Assembly: GCA_016219375.1 (NCBI GenBank)
Contig: JACRNC010000011.1
Coordinates: 1 to 64,000, forward strand
DNA from: Burkholderiales bacterium
GTDB lineage: Bacteria; Pseudomonadota; Gammaproteobacteria; Burkholderiales; Burkholderiaceae_C
Direction: 5' to 3'
DNA length: 64,000 bases
Shown in pieces: positions 44,601-52,687 of this stretch; positions within the stretch are counted from its first letter, which is position 1; every line of letters starts with the position of its first letter. Below the pieces are notes generated by a model. The model worked only from the letters and a program-made list of their open reading frames with translations. It made no database searches and had not been told where the DNA came from. Made by a program: the position numbers and the translations under genes.

Positions 44601-44680
44601 CTCCCCCTACGCGCTTGCGCGCGCCCCCTCAAGGGGGCGACGCCGGTGGACCGGCAGAGCCGGATCCACGGCGTCCGCTT
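44601..44680 (+). repeat. Intergenic repeat-like stem-loop cluster between frmA and fghA
   Basis: Three consecutive palindromes fill the 127-base gap: GCGC-TT-GCGC around 44611, GCCCCC-TCAA-GGGGGC at 44623-44638, and the imperfect pair GCCGGTGGACCGGC (44642-44655) with GCCGGATCCACGGC (44659-44672). The clustered GC-rich palindromes look like a dispersed intergenic repeat of the REP type. No second copy of this exact element was noticed in the window. Confidence 0.55.
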
Positions 44681-44726
44681 GATCGGGGCTGCGATATGCA
44701 GCGGTCGTGGCGTTTCGGAGAACCTG

Positions 44727-45599
44727 ATGAACCTCGAACTGATCAGCGAGCACGCCTGCTTCGGCGGCGTGCAGCGCTACCTGCGGCATGACAGCCGCGT
44801 CATCGGGCTGCCGATGCGCCTGGGCGTGTACCTGCCGCCGCAGGCGCTGCAGGGCGCGCGCGTGCCGGCGGTGATCTACCTGGCCGGGCTGACCTGCACC
44901 GAGGAGACCTTCCCGATCAAGGCCGGCGCGCAGCGCATCGCCGCCGAGCTCGGCCTGGCGCTCGTCTCACCGGACACCAGCCCGCGCGGGGCGGGCGTGC
45001 CGGGCGAGGCGGAGCACTGGGACTTCGGCGTGGGCGCCGGCTTCTACCTGGACGCCACGCAGGCGCCCTGGCGCACGCACTGGCGCATGGAAAGCTATGT
45101 GGTCGACGAGCTGCGCGGGCTGCTGGATGCACTGCCGGATGCGTTGCCGGGTGCGCCGTCCATAGACACCGCGCGCCTGGGCCTGATGGGCCACTCGATG
45201 GGCGGCCACGGCGCGCTGACGCTGGCGCTGCGCCACCCGGGGGCCTTCCGCACGCTGTCGGCCATCGCGCCGATCGCCGCGCCCAGCCGCTGCCCCTGGG
45301 GCATCAAGGCCTTCACCGGCTACCTGGGCGAAGACCGCACCACCTGGGCCGCGCACGACGCCAGCGAGCTGATGCGGGCCCAGGGCTCCGCGCCCTACCC
45401 GGCCGGCATCCTGGTGGACCAGGGCGAGGCCGACAAATTCCTGGCCGACCAGCTGCACCCCGAAGCGCTGGAGCAGGCCTGCGCCGCCATCGGCCAGCCG
45501 CTGACCCTGCGCCGGCATGCGGGCTACGACCACGGCTACTACTTCATCCAGACGGTGATCGAGGATCACCTGCGGCATCACGCGGGTGGACTGGCCTGA
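44727..45599 (+). CDS. fghA: S-formylglutathione hydrolase
   Basis: A 290-residue esterase D-type alpha/beta hydrolase that releases formate and glutathione from S-formylglutathione. The nucleophile elbow is GHSMGGHG (Ser in GLMGHSMGG). The oxyanion/conserved loop is YLAGLTCTEETFPIKAGAQR, and the catalytic Asp and His regions are ILVDQGEADKFL and HAGYDHGYYFIQTVIEDHL. The DTSPRG block is diagnostic for this family. The ribosome binding site GGAG lies 8 bases before the ATG at 44727. Confidence 0.96.
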   Translation: MNLELISEHACFGGVQRYLRHDSRVIGLPMRLGVYLPPQALQGARVPAVIYLAGLTCTEETFPIKAGAQRIAAELGLALVSPDTSPRGAGVPGEAEHWDFGVGAGFYLDATQAPWRTHWRMESYVVDELRGLLDALPDALPGAPSIDTARLGLMGHSMGGHGALTLALRHPGAFRTLSAIAPIAAPSRCPWGIKAFTGYLGEDRTTWAAHDASELMRAQGSAPYPAGILVDQGEADKFLADQLHPEALEQACAAIGQPLTLRRHAGYDHGYYFIQTVIEDHLRHHAGGLA

Positions 45600-45616
45600 G
45601 CGCGGCGGGGCCGCGC
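45600..45616. terminator. Hairpin between convergent fghA and yoeB
   Basis: GCGCGGC (45600-45606) and GCCGCGC (45610-45616) form a perfect 7-bp stem with a GGG loop, filling almost the whole 18-base gap between the two converging genes. It could end transcription from both sides, but no T-run is present. Confidence 0.5.
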
Positions 45617-45617
45617 C

Positions 45618-45881
45618 TCACTCATAGTGCGTCCACATCCTCAGCACGCGCACCGTGCGCTCGGCCTCGAAGACCTCGTAGACCAGGCGGTGCTGGATGT
45701 TGATGCGGCGGGAATAGGCGCCGGCCAGGTCGCCCACCAGCTTCTCGAAAGGGGGCGGCTTGTGGAAGGGGTCTTCAGCCAGCAGGGCGAGCAGCGCCTG
45801 CGCCTTGTCCTTCAGGCCGCCGTCGGCCAGCTTCCTGGCGTCCTTGAGCGCCTGCCGGGCATAGACGATCTGCCAGCTCAC
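45618..45881 (-). CDS. yoeB: YoeB/Txe family toxin
   Basis: An 87-residue ribosome-dependent mRNA endonuclease of the RelE superfamily. It has the family start SWQIVYARQALKDARKL, the central DPFHKPPPFEKLVGDLAGAYSRRINIQHRLVYEV and the catalytic C-terminus RVLRMWTHYE, with the His-Tyr pair intact. It overlaps the yefM gene by 4 bases, the typical coupled antitoxin-first operon. Confidence 0.95.
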   Translation of the reverse strand: MSWQIVYARQALKDARKLADGGLKDKAQALLALLAEDPFHKPPPFEKLVGDLAGAYSRRINIQHRLVYEVFEAERTVRVLRMWTHYE

Positions 45882-46126
45882 CAGTCCAGCTCCCGGGCGC
45901 TGCCCTCCAGGGGCTCGGCCATGCCGGCCTTGATGGACTCGCGCATGCCGGGCACGGACAGCAGGTATAGCGTCTCCTGAATGGCCGCCCAGTCTTCGGC
46001 GGCGATCAGCACCGCGTCATGGCGCTTGCCGGAGATGAGCACGGGCTGGTGCGATTGCGCCGCCTCGTCGATCAAGCGATAGAGGTTGGCGCGGGCTTCG
46101 CTGGCGGTGAGCGTGGGCATGAGCAA
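45878..46126 (-). CDS. yefM: YefM family antitoxin (Phd/YefM)
   Basis: An 82-residue antitoxin. The DNA-binding N-terminus is MPTLTASEARANLYRLIDEAAQSHQPVLISGKRHDAVLIAAEDW; the toxin-wrapping C-terminus is LYLLSVPGMRESIKAGMAEP. Initiation may be at the listed codon or two codons later (MPTLTAS, the commoner family start). Paired palindromes upstream match YefM operator architecture. The product neutralises YoeB and represses its own operon. Confidence 0.93.
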   Translation of the reverse strand: MLMPTLTASEARANLYRLIDEAAQSHQPVLISGKRHDAVLIAAEDWAAIQETLYLLSVPGMRESIKAGMAEPLEGSARELDW

Positions 46127-46144
46127 GCTCCTGAACAGCCGGAA

Positions 46145-46164
46145 TCGTACGCTTCTTCGTACGA
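46145..46164 (-). promoter_or_regulatory. YefM-YoeB operator: two CGTACG hexamers 12 bp apart
   Basis: TCGTACG (46145-46151) and CGTACGA (46158-46164) are inverted copies with a 6-base spacer. Each contains the palindromic hexamer CGTACG, with centres 12 bases apart. The E. coli yefM-yoeB operator uses TGTACA hexamers spaced 12 bases centre to centre, so this is a convincing diverged equivalent 19 bases upstream of the antitoxin. Confidence 0.75.
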
Positions 46165-46196
46165 CGCGTGGGCGCTTGTGGCCGCTCAGCGGGCTT

Positions 46197-46613
46197 TTAG
46201 CGCGCCGCAGCGGTTGGCGGCGCGTCCGCCAGGCACCCGGCCAGCGGCACCGGCCCGACGGTCTGGGCCATGCCGGCGATGCCGCCGCTCCTGTGCAGCC
46301 ACGCCATGCGGTCCGCCCGCCGCACGATCACCGTGTGGTCGATGCCGTCGTGCTGCTCCGGCGGCGCGGGGAGGGTCACCATGTAGACCTGCCCTTTCAG
46401 CACGTCGGACAGCGCAGCCGGCGTTCGCGACTGGAGCAGCGGGGCGAAGCAGGCATCGCTCAACAGCCGCTTCTCGATCCACGCCGTCTCGCGGGTCACC
46501 TGCTGGTCCGTCGCAGCGGGCGCCCCTGCCGGGGACGGCTGCGCCAAGCAGACGCTGGAACACGCCGCGGCGACGAGCACGGGCCAGCAGCGCAGGATGG
46601 ACGGTCGGTTCAC
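46197..46613 (-). CDS. Secreted protein of unknown function
   Basis: A 138-residue protein with a signal peptide (PVLVAAACSSVCLAQ, cleavage about residue 24). The mature part includes RETAWIEKRLLSDACFAPLLQSRTPAALSDVLKGQVYMVTLPAPPEQHDG and VIVRRADRMAWLHRSGG; no family was recognised. The start is GTG at 46613, chosen because it overlaps the stop of the upstream gene by four bases (GTGA), showing translational coupling. Two cysteines in the mature chain could form a disulfide. Confidence 0.65.
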   Translation of the reverse strand: MNRPSILRCWPVLVAAACSSVCLAQPSPAGAPAATDQQVTRETAWIEKRLLSDACFAPLLQSRTPAALSDVLKGQVYMVTLPAPPEQHDGIDHTVIVRRADRMAWLHRSGGIAGMAQTVGPVPLAGCLADAPPTAAAR

Positions 46614-46906
46614 GGTCGACCTCCGGCTGCGGCAAGCCCCGGCCGCTCGGCCCTTTCGCACACAGCCTTGAACCGCGCGTGGGCGGCAGCGCGGGCGGCG
46701 TCCACGGCCCCGACCAGCGTGAGCACCGCCATCGCCGCCAGCCACAGCAGGTGCAGGTCCAGCACCATCACGCCGACGACCATGAGGATGAAGACCGCCG
46801 ACAGCGGCAACAGTGCCGGCAGCAGCGGACACGGTGCCTGGAAACGCAGGGTATCGATGGCGCTGGGGCTGGCGCCCGGTACGGCTGTGACGAGGCCGGG
46901 GTCCAT
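46610..46906 (-). CDS. Small membrane protein of unknown function
   Basis: A 98-residue protein with two adjoining hydrophobic helices (about residues 30-50 and 52-70: LPLSAVFILMVVGVMVLDL, LLWLAAMAVLTLVGAV) and a basic C-terminal tail. No family was recognised. Its stop overlaps the GTG of the secreted-protein gene. A stretch of protein-like sequence in another frame just upstream (about 46968-47082) could be an original N-terminus separated by a frameshift. Confidence 0.6.
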   Translation of the reverse strand: MDPGLVTAVPGASPSAIDTLRFQAPCPLLPALLPLSAVFILMVVGVMVLDLHLLWLAAMAVLTLVGAVDAARAAAHARFKAVCERAERPGLAAAGGRP

Positions 46907-47316
46907 CGTGGTCCAGCCGCGCCGGGGCGGCGGGCTGGTCGCCGCGGCCGAGCGGAAGTGACCGGGGCTTCACAGGCCTCGACGAGCACCCCACCTTCGG
47001 AGCGCACCGCGCGGGCGACGAGGGCGGCCCATTGATCGGCGGGCAAGGGCTGGTGCAGGCAAAAGCGGGCGATGACGAGCATGAGATCGTAGGAGTCCGT
47101 ATGACGCGGGGCCGGGCTGCCGGTGTGCGCAGGCGGCGGAGCGTCCGGAGATGCAGCGTAGCGCCACAAAGGCGGCGCCGCGCCTGCCGCCTACCCCGCC
47201 CCGCATACCCCTGCGCCTGCCGGGGCAAAGAGCCGCGGCGGCGCAGGCGCGCAGGGCATCATCTTTGCCGCGCCCGTCGGACCGGATGCACCGCATCCGC
47301 TTGCTCAGGAGACGAC
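46907..47316. other. Divergent intergenic region with a possible gene remnant
   Basis: No intact gene is seen in these 410 bases. On the minus strand from 47082 to about 46968 one frame reads MLVIARFCLHQPLPADQW and then ALVARAVRSEGGVLVEACEA, which looks coding. It then continues in a frame that is only a shadow of the membrane-protein gene. The plus-strand end holds CAGGAGACGAC, the ribosome binding site of the next gene. Confidence 0.4.
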
Positions 47317-47778
47317 ATGCTGACCACCTGGATCGTTGTGGCCGATGAAGGCCGTGCCCGCATCCTGACGCCCGGTGAGCCGGGGCGGGATCTGCGGGAG
47401 ATCGAAGTCCTCACCGACCCGGCCGCCAGGGCTGACGGCGCCGACCTGCGGCGGGATGCCCAGGGCCGCTATTACGGCAAGGGCGAGCGCAACCAGGCGC
47501 ACAGCGTGCCGCCGCGCACCGATCCGCTGGAGAAGGAGGCCGAGCTGTTCGCCCGGCTGGTGGCCGAGCACCTGTGCAAGGCCCGGCGCGAGAACCGCTT
47601 CGACCGGCTGCAGCTGGTGGCCGCGCCGCGCTTCCTGGGCCGGCTGCGACCGCTGCTGGATGCCTGCGTGCAGGAGGTGGTGGTCGACGAGGTCAACAAG
47701 GACCTGGTCAACGTGGACCTGCACACGCTGACGCAGCGCTTCAAGCCGACCTTGGGCGGGCGGGCGCTCGGGGCCTGA
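47317..47778 (+). CDS. Host attachment family protein
   Basis: A 153-residue protein of the family annotated as required for attachment to host cells. It begins TTWIVVADEGRARILTPGE with the fold's first strand, followed by EIEVLTDPAARADGADL, HSVPPRTDPLEKEAELFARLVAEHL and the C-terminal LVAAPRFLGRLRPLLDACVQEVVVDEVNKDLVNVDLHTL. The last part resembles an eRF1/baeRF-type domain, hinting at a ribosome-related rather than adhesive role. No signal peptide is present. The original family name comes from a plant-associated bacterium; function here is unproven. Confidence 0.85.
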   Translation: MLTTWIVVADEGRARILTPGEPGRDLREIEVLTDPAARADGADLRRDAQGRYYGKGERNQAHSVPPRTDPLEKEAELFARLVAEHLCKARRENRFDRLQLVAAPRFLGRLRPLLDACVQEVVVDEVNKDLVNVDLHTLTQRFKPTLGGRALGA

Positions 47779-47888
47779 GCCCGCGGCGCCCGGGCGGCGC
47801 GGTACACGCCCGCCGTGAGGGCCGGTGGCGATGTGGACCAGGGCCCGCTGCAGCGCGCCGGGCGGTCGCGCCGGCCCGGCACGGCCCC

Positions 47889-49229
47889 TCACACCGGGCG
47901 ATAGCGCGTGCCGCCCTCGCCGGGTGCCCGGTGCGCTGCGCCGACGGGCGGCTGGGCGGCGCGCACCGGCCGCACGTCGCAGATGACGAAGCCGCTGCGC
48001 GGCAGCGCCGGCAGGCGGCGCATGTCGATGTGCAGGTCCTGGCGCGGCAGGCTCCATTCGAGCGCGGCCAGGGCGCGCACGGACGCCGTCATCAGCGCCA
48101 GCGCGATGCCCTCGCCCGGGCAGCGGTGGCCGTGCGCGGCCTCGCCGCCGCCCTGGGGGATGAAGTCGAACAGCCCCGGCATGCGCTCCAGGAAGCGCTG
48201 CGGGCGGAACAGGTGCGGCTGGGCCCAGCTCGACGGATCGTGGTTGGTGCCGTACAGGTCCAGCAGCACGCGCTGGCCGGCGCGGAAGTGCACCCCGCCC
48301 CAATCGAAATCCTCCCGGGTGCGCGCCACTGCGGCGGGGAAGAAGGGGTAGAAGCGCCGCACCTCCTGCATGAAGCACTCGCTGGCCACGGCGTCGCCGG
48401 CCAGCAGCGGCTGGCGCCACTGCGGATGGTGGTGCAGTGCGTGCAGGGCCTGCACCACGTAGACCGACACGGCCACCGTGGGCCGCAGCACGTTGAGCAG
48501 CTCCACCGCGGCCACGCGCTCGGGCAGCAGCGCGCCCTGCGCATCGGTGGCATGGGCGACGAGGGCCAGCGCGCGCGGGCTGCCGTCGGTGCGCGCGGGC
48601 ACGGCCAGGCGGCCGGCGCGCACGGCGCGGATCAGGCCCGCGGCCCAGCGCTGGGCCAGGTGGCGGCGCCAGCGTGAGCGCAGGTGGCGCCAGGAGTTGG
48701 GCGCGGCCTCGTCGAACAGCGACACGAGCTGGCCCGTGCGCAGCGGCAGGTCGCGGCCCGCCAGCGGCACGCCGGCCCAGGCGCACACCGCCTCGGCAAG
48801 CACCATCTGCGCCTGGCGATAGAGCACCACGCGCTCGGGCCCCCAGCCGGCCACGCGGCGCGCCCAGCCGGCTTCCACCATCGCGGCCAGCTCGGCGGCA
48901 TGGGCCGGTGCGGCCAGCATCATGAAGAGCGACTTGCGCCGCCGGTGCGCCGCGCCGTCCAGCCCCTGCACCGCGCCGTGGCCGAAGAGCGTGGACTTCA
49001 GCGCCTCGGGCGCCGCGCCCTCGCGCATGAAGCGCTGCGGGTCGTAGAAGAGCTGGGCCGCGCGCGGCCCGCTCATGCAGATGGTGCGCCGGCCGAGCAG
49101 CCGCGTCTCGAAGGCCTCCACACCGGCCTGGCGGCAGCGGCGCGAGATGTAGCGATAGGGATCGGCCAGCAGCGCCAGGCTGTGGTCCAGCAGCAGGTCG
49201 GGCAGTCGCGCAAGCAGGGTGGCAGGCAT
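47889..49229 (-). CDS. CYP152-family cytochrome P450, fatty-acid peroxygenase
   Basis: A 446-residue P450 that should hydroxylate fatty acids with hydrogen peroxide and no reductase. The heme-ligand region is FIPQGGGEAAHGHRCPGEGI with Cys370. The CYP152 hallmark Arg-Pro in the I-helix, replacing the usual acid-alcohol pair, is present in LLNVLRPTVAVS (Arg249-Pro250) and binds the substrate carboxylate. QEVRRFYPFFP and LDLYGTNHDPSSW also match P450-BSbeta. Gln88 in AVQGLDG corresponds to BSbeta Gln85; decarboxylating OleT enzymes have His there, so hydroxylation is favoured. ATG at 49229 is chosen by length. Confidence 0.93.
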   Translation of the reverse strand: MPATLLARLPDLLLDHSLALLADPYRYISRRCRQAGVEAFETRLLGRRTICMSGPRAAQLFYDPQRFMREGAAPEALKSTLFGHGAVQGLDGAAHRRRKSLFMMLAAPAHAAELAAMVEAGWARRVAGWGPERVVLYRQAQMVLAEAVCAWAGVPLAGRDLPLRTGQLVSLFDEAAPNSWRHLRSRWRRHLAQRWAAGLIRAVRAGRLAVPARTDGSPRALALVAHATDAQGALLPERVAAVELLNVLRPTVAVSVYVVQALHALHHHPQWRQPLLAGDAVASECFMQEVRRFYPFFPAAVARTREDFDWGGVHFRAGQRVLLDLYGTNHDPSSWAQPHLFRPQRFLERMPGLFDFIPQGGGEAAHGHRCPGEGIALALMTASVRALAALEWSLPRQDLHIDMRRLPALPRSGFVICDVRPVRAAQPPVGAAHRAPGEGGTRYRPV

Positions 49230-49356
49230 GGCGGCGCGCGATGAGCCGCAGCCGCCGATGGCCAGGCGCATCGCAGATGAGGCGGCGATGCCTGCGGCGG
49301 GCAACGGGTGTGCCGAAGGGCGTGGCAGCCTGAGCGGGGTGCCCCCCGCGCAAATC

Positions 49357-49516
49357 GGGAGGGCCGAGAGGGCCCGGCGCGCCGGAGCGGGTCGCCACGG
49401 CGTGTCCGATCAAGGCGCGAAGCACAGCCATAGCAGCGCTATGGCGAGCATTCGCAACGCCGAGCGGGCGTGTCGTGGCGGCCCGAGCGGGCGTGCCGGG
49501 CCCTTTCGGCCCTCCC
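49357..49516. repeat. 160-bp imperfect palindrome (MITE- or REP-like hairpin element)
   Basis: The two halves are inverted copies along nearly their whole length. Outer arms are GGGAGGGCCGAGAGGGCCC (49357-49375) and the complement of GGGCCCTTTCGGCCCTCCC (49498-49516), with one mismatch. Inner blocks GCCACG...GTGTCCGATC and its counterpart follow in register. The centre is GCCATAGC-AGC-GCTATGGC (49427-49445). It fills most of the gap between the hybrid-kinase stop (five bases away) and the P450 start. No open frame is inside. Confidence 0.75.
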
Positions 49517-49520
49517 CCTA

Positions 49521-51518
49521 TTAATGCCGCGTCTGCGGCACCACGTCCTGCAGCAAGGTGGACAGGCGCGACGCATCCAGCGGCTTGACCAGGTGGTGGT
49601 CGAAGCCGGCATTGCGGGCGCGGGCCACGTCCTCGGCCTGGCCGTAGCCGGTCAGGGCGATGATGACCGCCTGCATGCCGCCGGGGCGCGCGCGCAGGCG
49701 CTGGGCCAGCTCGTAGCCGTCCAGGTGCGGCATGCCGATGTCGAGGATGAAGACATCCGGGTGCACGCGGTCGGCACGCTCCAGCGCGGCGCGCGGGTCG
49801 TTCTGCACGTCCACCGTGTGGCCCTGCGATTCCAGCAGCAGGGCCAGGGTCTCGGCGGCGTCGCGGTTGTCGTCCACCACCATCAGGCTCAGGCGGTTGC
49901 CGGCCGGGAAGTCGGGCGGCGGCGCCGGCTCCTCGGCCTGAGCAGGCTGCGGCTGCACCTGCAGGCGCGGCAGCGTGACGGTGAAGCAGCTGCCGCGGCC
50001 GGGGCCATCGCTGGCGGCCTTCACGCTGCCGCCGTGCAGCTGCACCAGGTTGCGCACCAGCGCCAGGCCGATGCCCAGGCCGCCCTGCGCGCGGTCGTGC
50101 GAGCGCTGGCCCTGGCTGAAGAGGTCGAACACCCGCGGCAGCAGCTCGGCATCCATGCCCACGCCGGTGTCGCGTACCACCAGCTGCACCTGCCCGGGCG
50201 TGGCGGCCAACTCGATGGAGATGCGCCCGCCCTCGGGCGTGTACTTGGCGGCGTTGTTGAGCAGGTTGGCGACGACCTGAGTGAGGCGCTTGCGGTCGCC
50301 GTCCACGTGCAGCGCCTCGCCGAAGGCCGGCACCAGCAGCGTCTGGCGCTTGGCCTCGATCAGCGCGCGCACCTGCTCCACGGCCGGGGAGACGATGCTG
50401 TCCAGGTCCACCGGCGCACGCTCCAGCGCCACCATGCCGCGGGTGACGCGGGCCACGTCCAGCAGGTCGTCGATCAGGCCGGTCATGTGCTCGACCTGGC
50501 GGGCGATGATGGTGGCGGCCTGCTGGGCGCGGGCGTCGGTGCTGTTGAGCCGGCGCAGGATCTCGGAGGCGGCGCGGATGGGCGCCAGCGGGTTGCGCAG
50601 CTCGTGCGCCAGCATGGCCAGGAACTCGTCCTTCTGCCGGCTGGCCGCCTGCAGGGCCTGCTCGGCGGCGCGCTGGTCGGTCACGTCGCGCATGATGGCC
50701 AGCACGCCGATGGCGCCGCCCTGCTCGTTGCGGATGAGGTCGAACGCGGCCTCGATCTGCCGGGTCTGGCCGTCGCGCTGCATGGCGAAGGCCTGGCGCG
50801 GGCCGTCGGCCGGGCCGGCCCCCTGCAGCGATTGCACCGCGCGCACGGCCGCGGCGAAGGTGTCGGGCTCATCGAACAGCGCGGCCAGCGCCGTGCCCAG
50901 CACCTGCGCCGGGCGGCGGCCGAAGAGCCGCTCGGCGCCGGTGTTCCAGGTGACGACGCGGCCGGCCTCGTCCACCGAGACGATGGCGTCCTGCGCGGCG
51001 CCCAGCACGCTGGCCAGGTAGCGGTCGGATGCGACCAGGCGGCGGTATTCGGACGGGTCGACGCTGGCCTGCGTGGGCAGTTGCAGCCGCATGCGGTCCA
51101 GCGTGGTGCGCAGCCGGCCCTGCTGGGCGGCTGCGGCCAGGGCCTCGGCCATGCGCTGGGCCAGCTGCGGGCTGTCGGCGCGCTCCAGCGTCCAGCGCCC
51201 GCCGGGCGGGGCACCGAAGATCGCCGCCTGCCGCACCTGCGCCTCCTGCGCCGGGTCCACGGGCAGCACGCAGCGCGCCTGCGGCCACTGCCGCGCCAGC
51301 CGGCGCGCCAGGCTCAGCGGCTGGGCCACGTCAGGGCCGATGACGACGATCTGCGGCTCCTCGCCCGCCGGCGGGGCCGCGGGTGTGGGGTCGCCGGCGC
51401 CGGCCAGCGCCTGCTCCCGGACCTGGGCATCCAGGGCGCGCACGGCCTGGCGCACGCCCTCGGTCAGGGGCGGCGCGGCGGCGGGGTCGCCGGTGTAGAG
51501 CAGGACGCGGGGGCTCAT
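49521..51518 (-). CDS. Hybrid sensor histidine kinase with PAS and receiver domains
   Basis: A 665-residue soluble kinase. The N-terminal 150 residues look like a degenerate receiver (VLLYTGDP, QIVVIGPDVAQPL). A PAS domain follows at about 160-285 (LGAAQDAIVSVDEAGRVVTWNTGAERLFG), then HisKA with the His in FLAMLAHELRNPLAPI (about 306), HATPase (NLLNNAAKYTPEGG, DTGVGMDAELLPRVFDLF, GGLGIGLALVRNLVQLHGG), and a C-terminal receiver with Asp in VFILDIGMPHLDGYE and Lys in HHLVKPLDAS. No TM helix is seen, so an intracellular signal is likely. It starts 8 bases after the acyl-CoA dehydrogenase gene, so the two are co-transcribed. Confidence 0.93.
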   Translation of the reverse strand: MSPRVLLYTGDPAAAPPLTEGVRQAVRALDAQVREQALAGAGDPTPAAPPAGEEPQIVVIGPDVAQPLSLARRLARQWPQARCVLPVDPAQEAQVRQAAIFGAPPGGRWTLERADSPQLAQRMAEALAAAAQQGRLRTTLDRMRLQLPTQASVDPSEYRRLVASDRYLASVLGAAQDAIVSVDEAGRVVTWNTGAERLFGRRPAQVLGTALAALFDEPDTFAAAVRAVQSLQGAGPADGPRQAFAMQRDGQTRQIEAAFDLIRNEQGGAIGVLAIMRDVTDQRAAEQALQAASRQKDEFLAMLAHELRNPLAPIRAASEILRRLNSTDARAQQAATIIARQVEHMTGLIDDLLDVARVTRGMVALERAPVDLDSIVSPAVEQVRALIEAKRQTLLVPAFGEALHVDGDRKRLTQVVANLLNNAAKYTPEGGRISIELAATPGQVQLVVRDTGVGMDAELLPRVFDLFSQGQRSHDRAQGGLGIGLALVRNLVQLHGGSVKAASDGPGRGSCFTVTLPRLQVQPQPAQAEEPAPPPDFPAGNRLSLMVVDDNRDAAETLALLLESQGHTVDVQNDPRAALERADRVHPDVFILDIGMPHLDGYELAQRLRARPGGMQAVIIALTGYGQAEDVARARNAGFDHHLVKPLDASRLSTLLQDVVPQTRH

Positions 51519-51526
51519 CGGTGTCT

Positions 51527-52687
51527 TCAGAACAGGGACCGTCCGAGCGCGCTGCGGCCGGTCCAGGTGGTCAACATGTCGGTCGTCGGTGCCATCACGT
51601 GGCTGGCTCGCGCGTCGCGCAGCGCGCGTGCCAGGCTGCTGTTGTCGCGGTAGGCGGAGCCGCCGCACAGGGTCATCGCCTCGTTGGTGGTGGCCACCGC
51701 GGTGTTGGCCGCATCCGCCTTGGCCGCCAGGATGAAGGTCAGCGCCTCCGGGCTGCCCAGGTCGCCCAGCCGGGCGGCGTGATGCAGCAGCAGCCGGCTG
51801 CGCTCCACCCCCATCCACAGCTGGCCGACGCGGTGCTGCAGCAGCTCCACATCGGCAAGCGACTCGCCCGAGTGCGCATAGCGCCGCGTCTTGAGGTGGG
51901 CCACCGTCGCGTCCAGCGCCGACTGGGCCACGCCCACGTAGGTGGCGGCCATCGCGGTCAGGAAGAAGGGCGCCACCACCTCGAAGACGAACCAGACCTG
52001 GTCGCCCTCGTGCCCCAGCAGGTTGGCCGCCGGCACGCGCACGTCCTGCAGCAGCATCGCCCGCGAGGCATTGCCGCGCATGCCCAGGCCGGCCCAGGGC
52101 TCTCCCCAGGCCACGCCGGGCGTGTCGCGGTCGATCACCAGGCAGCTGAAGTCGCCCAGGTCCGACGGCGTGCTGGCCAGCGTGGACACGACGTAGGAGT
52201 CGGCATGGCCGCCGCTGGTGACGAACTGCTTGCTGCCGCGCACGACGTAGCTGTCGCCGTCGCGCACCAGCGGGGTCTGCGGCATGAAGAAGTGCGCGCC
52301 GGTGCCGCCCTCGGACAGCGCCAGCGTGGTCAGGTGCCGGCCCTCTGCGATGGGGCGCAGGTAGTGCTCGTCGTGATGCGGCGCGGCCTTGGCCGCGATC
52401 ACCGCGGTGGCCACGCCGTGCATGCCGAAGCACATGGCGGTGGACGCGCAGACGCGGCCCAGCGTTTCGGTCAGCGCGGCCAGCGCCAGCAGGCCCTGGC
52501 CGTGGCCGCCCACGCGCTGCGGCGCGGTCAGCCCGGTCAGGCCGGCGTCGGCCAGCGCCCGCATGCCGGCCTCGGGCCAGGCGGCCTGGGCATCCACCTG
52601 CTCGGCCGCCGGCAGGACGACCTCGGCGGCGATCGCCTGCACCTGCTCGCGCAGGGCCAGGATCTCGCCGGACAGGAAATAGTGCAT
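51527..52687 (-). CDS. Acyl-CoA dehydrogenase family flavoprotein
   Basis: A 386-residue FAD enzyme with the acyl-CoA dehydrogenase layout: N-terminal helical domain (ALREQVQAIAAEVVLPAAEQVDAQAAWPEAGMRALADAGLTGL), middle beta domain (TTLALSEGGTGAHFFMPQTPL, VVRGSKQFVTSGGHADSYVV), and C-terminal helices with the EAMTLCGGSAYRDNSSLARALRDARA flavin-binding segment. The substrate cannot be named; members of this broad group also act as sulfur- or nitrogen-compound monooxygenases. It is first in an operon with the hybrid kinase. Confidence 0.88.
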   Translation of the reverse strand: MHYFLSGEILALREQVQAIAAEVVLPAAEQVDAQAAWPEAGMRALADAGLTGLTAPQRVGGHGQGLLALAALTETLGRVCASTAMCFGMHGVATAVIAAKAAPHHDEHYLRPIAEGRHLTTLALSEGGTGAHFFMPQTPLVRDGDSYVVRGSKQFVTSGGHADSYVVSTLASTPSDLGDFSCLVIDRDTPGVAWGEPWAGLGMRGNASRAMLLQDVRVPAANLLGHEGDQVWFVFEVVAPFFLTAMAATYVGVAQSALDATVAHLKTRRYAHSGESLADVELLQHRVGQLWMGVERSRLLLHHAARLGDLGSPEALTFILAAKADAANTAVATTNEAMTLCGGSAYRDNSSLARALRDARASHVMAPTTDMLTTWTGRSALGRSLF

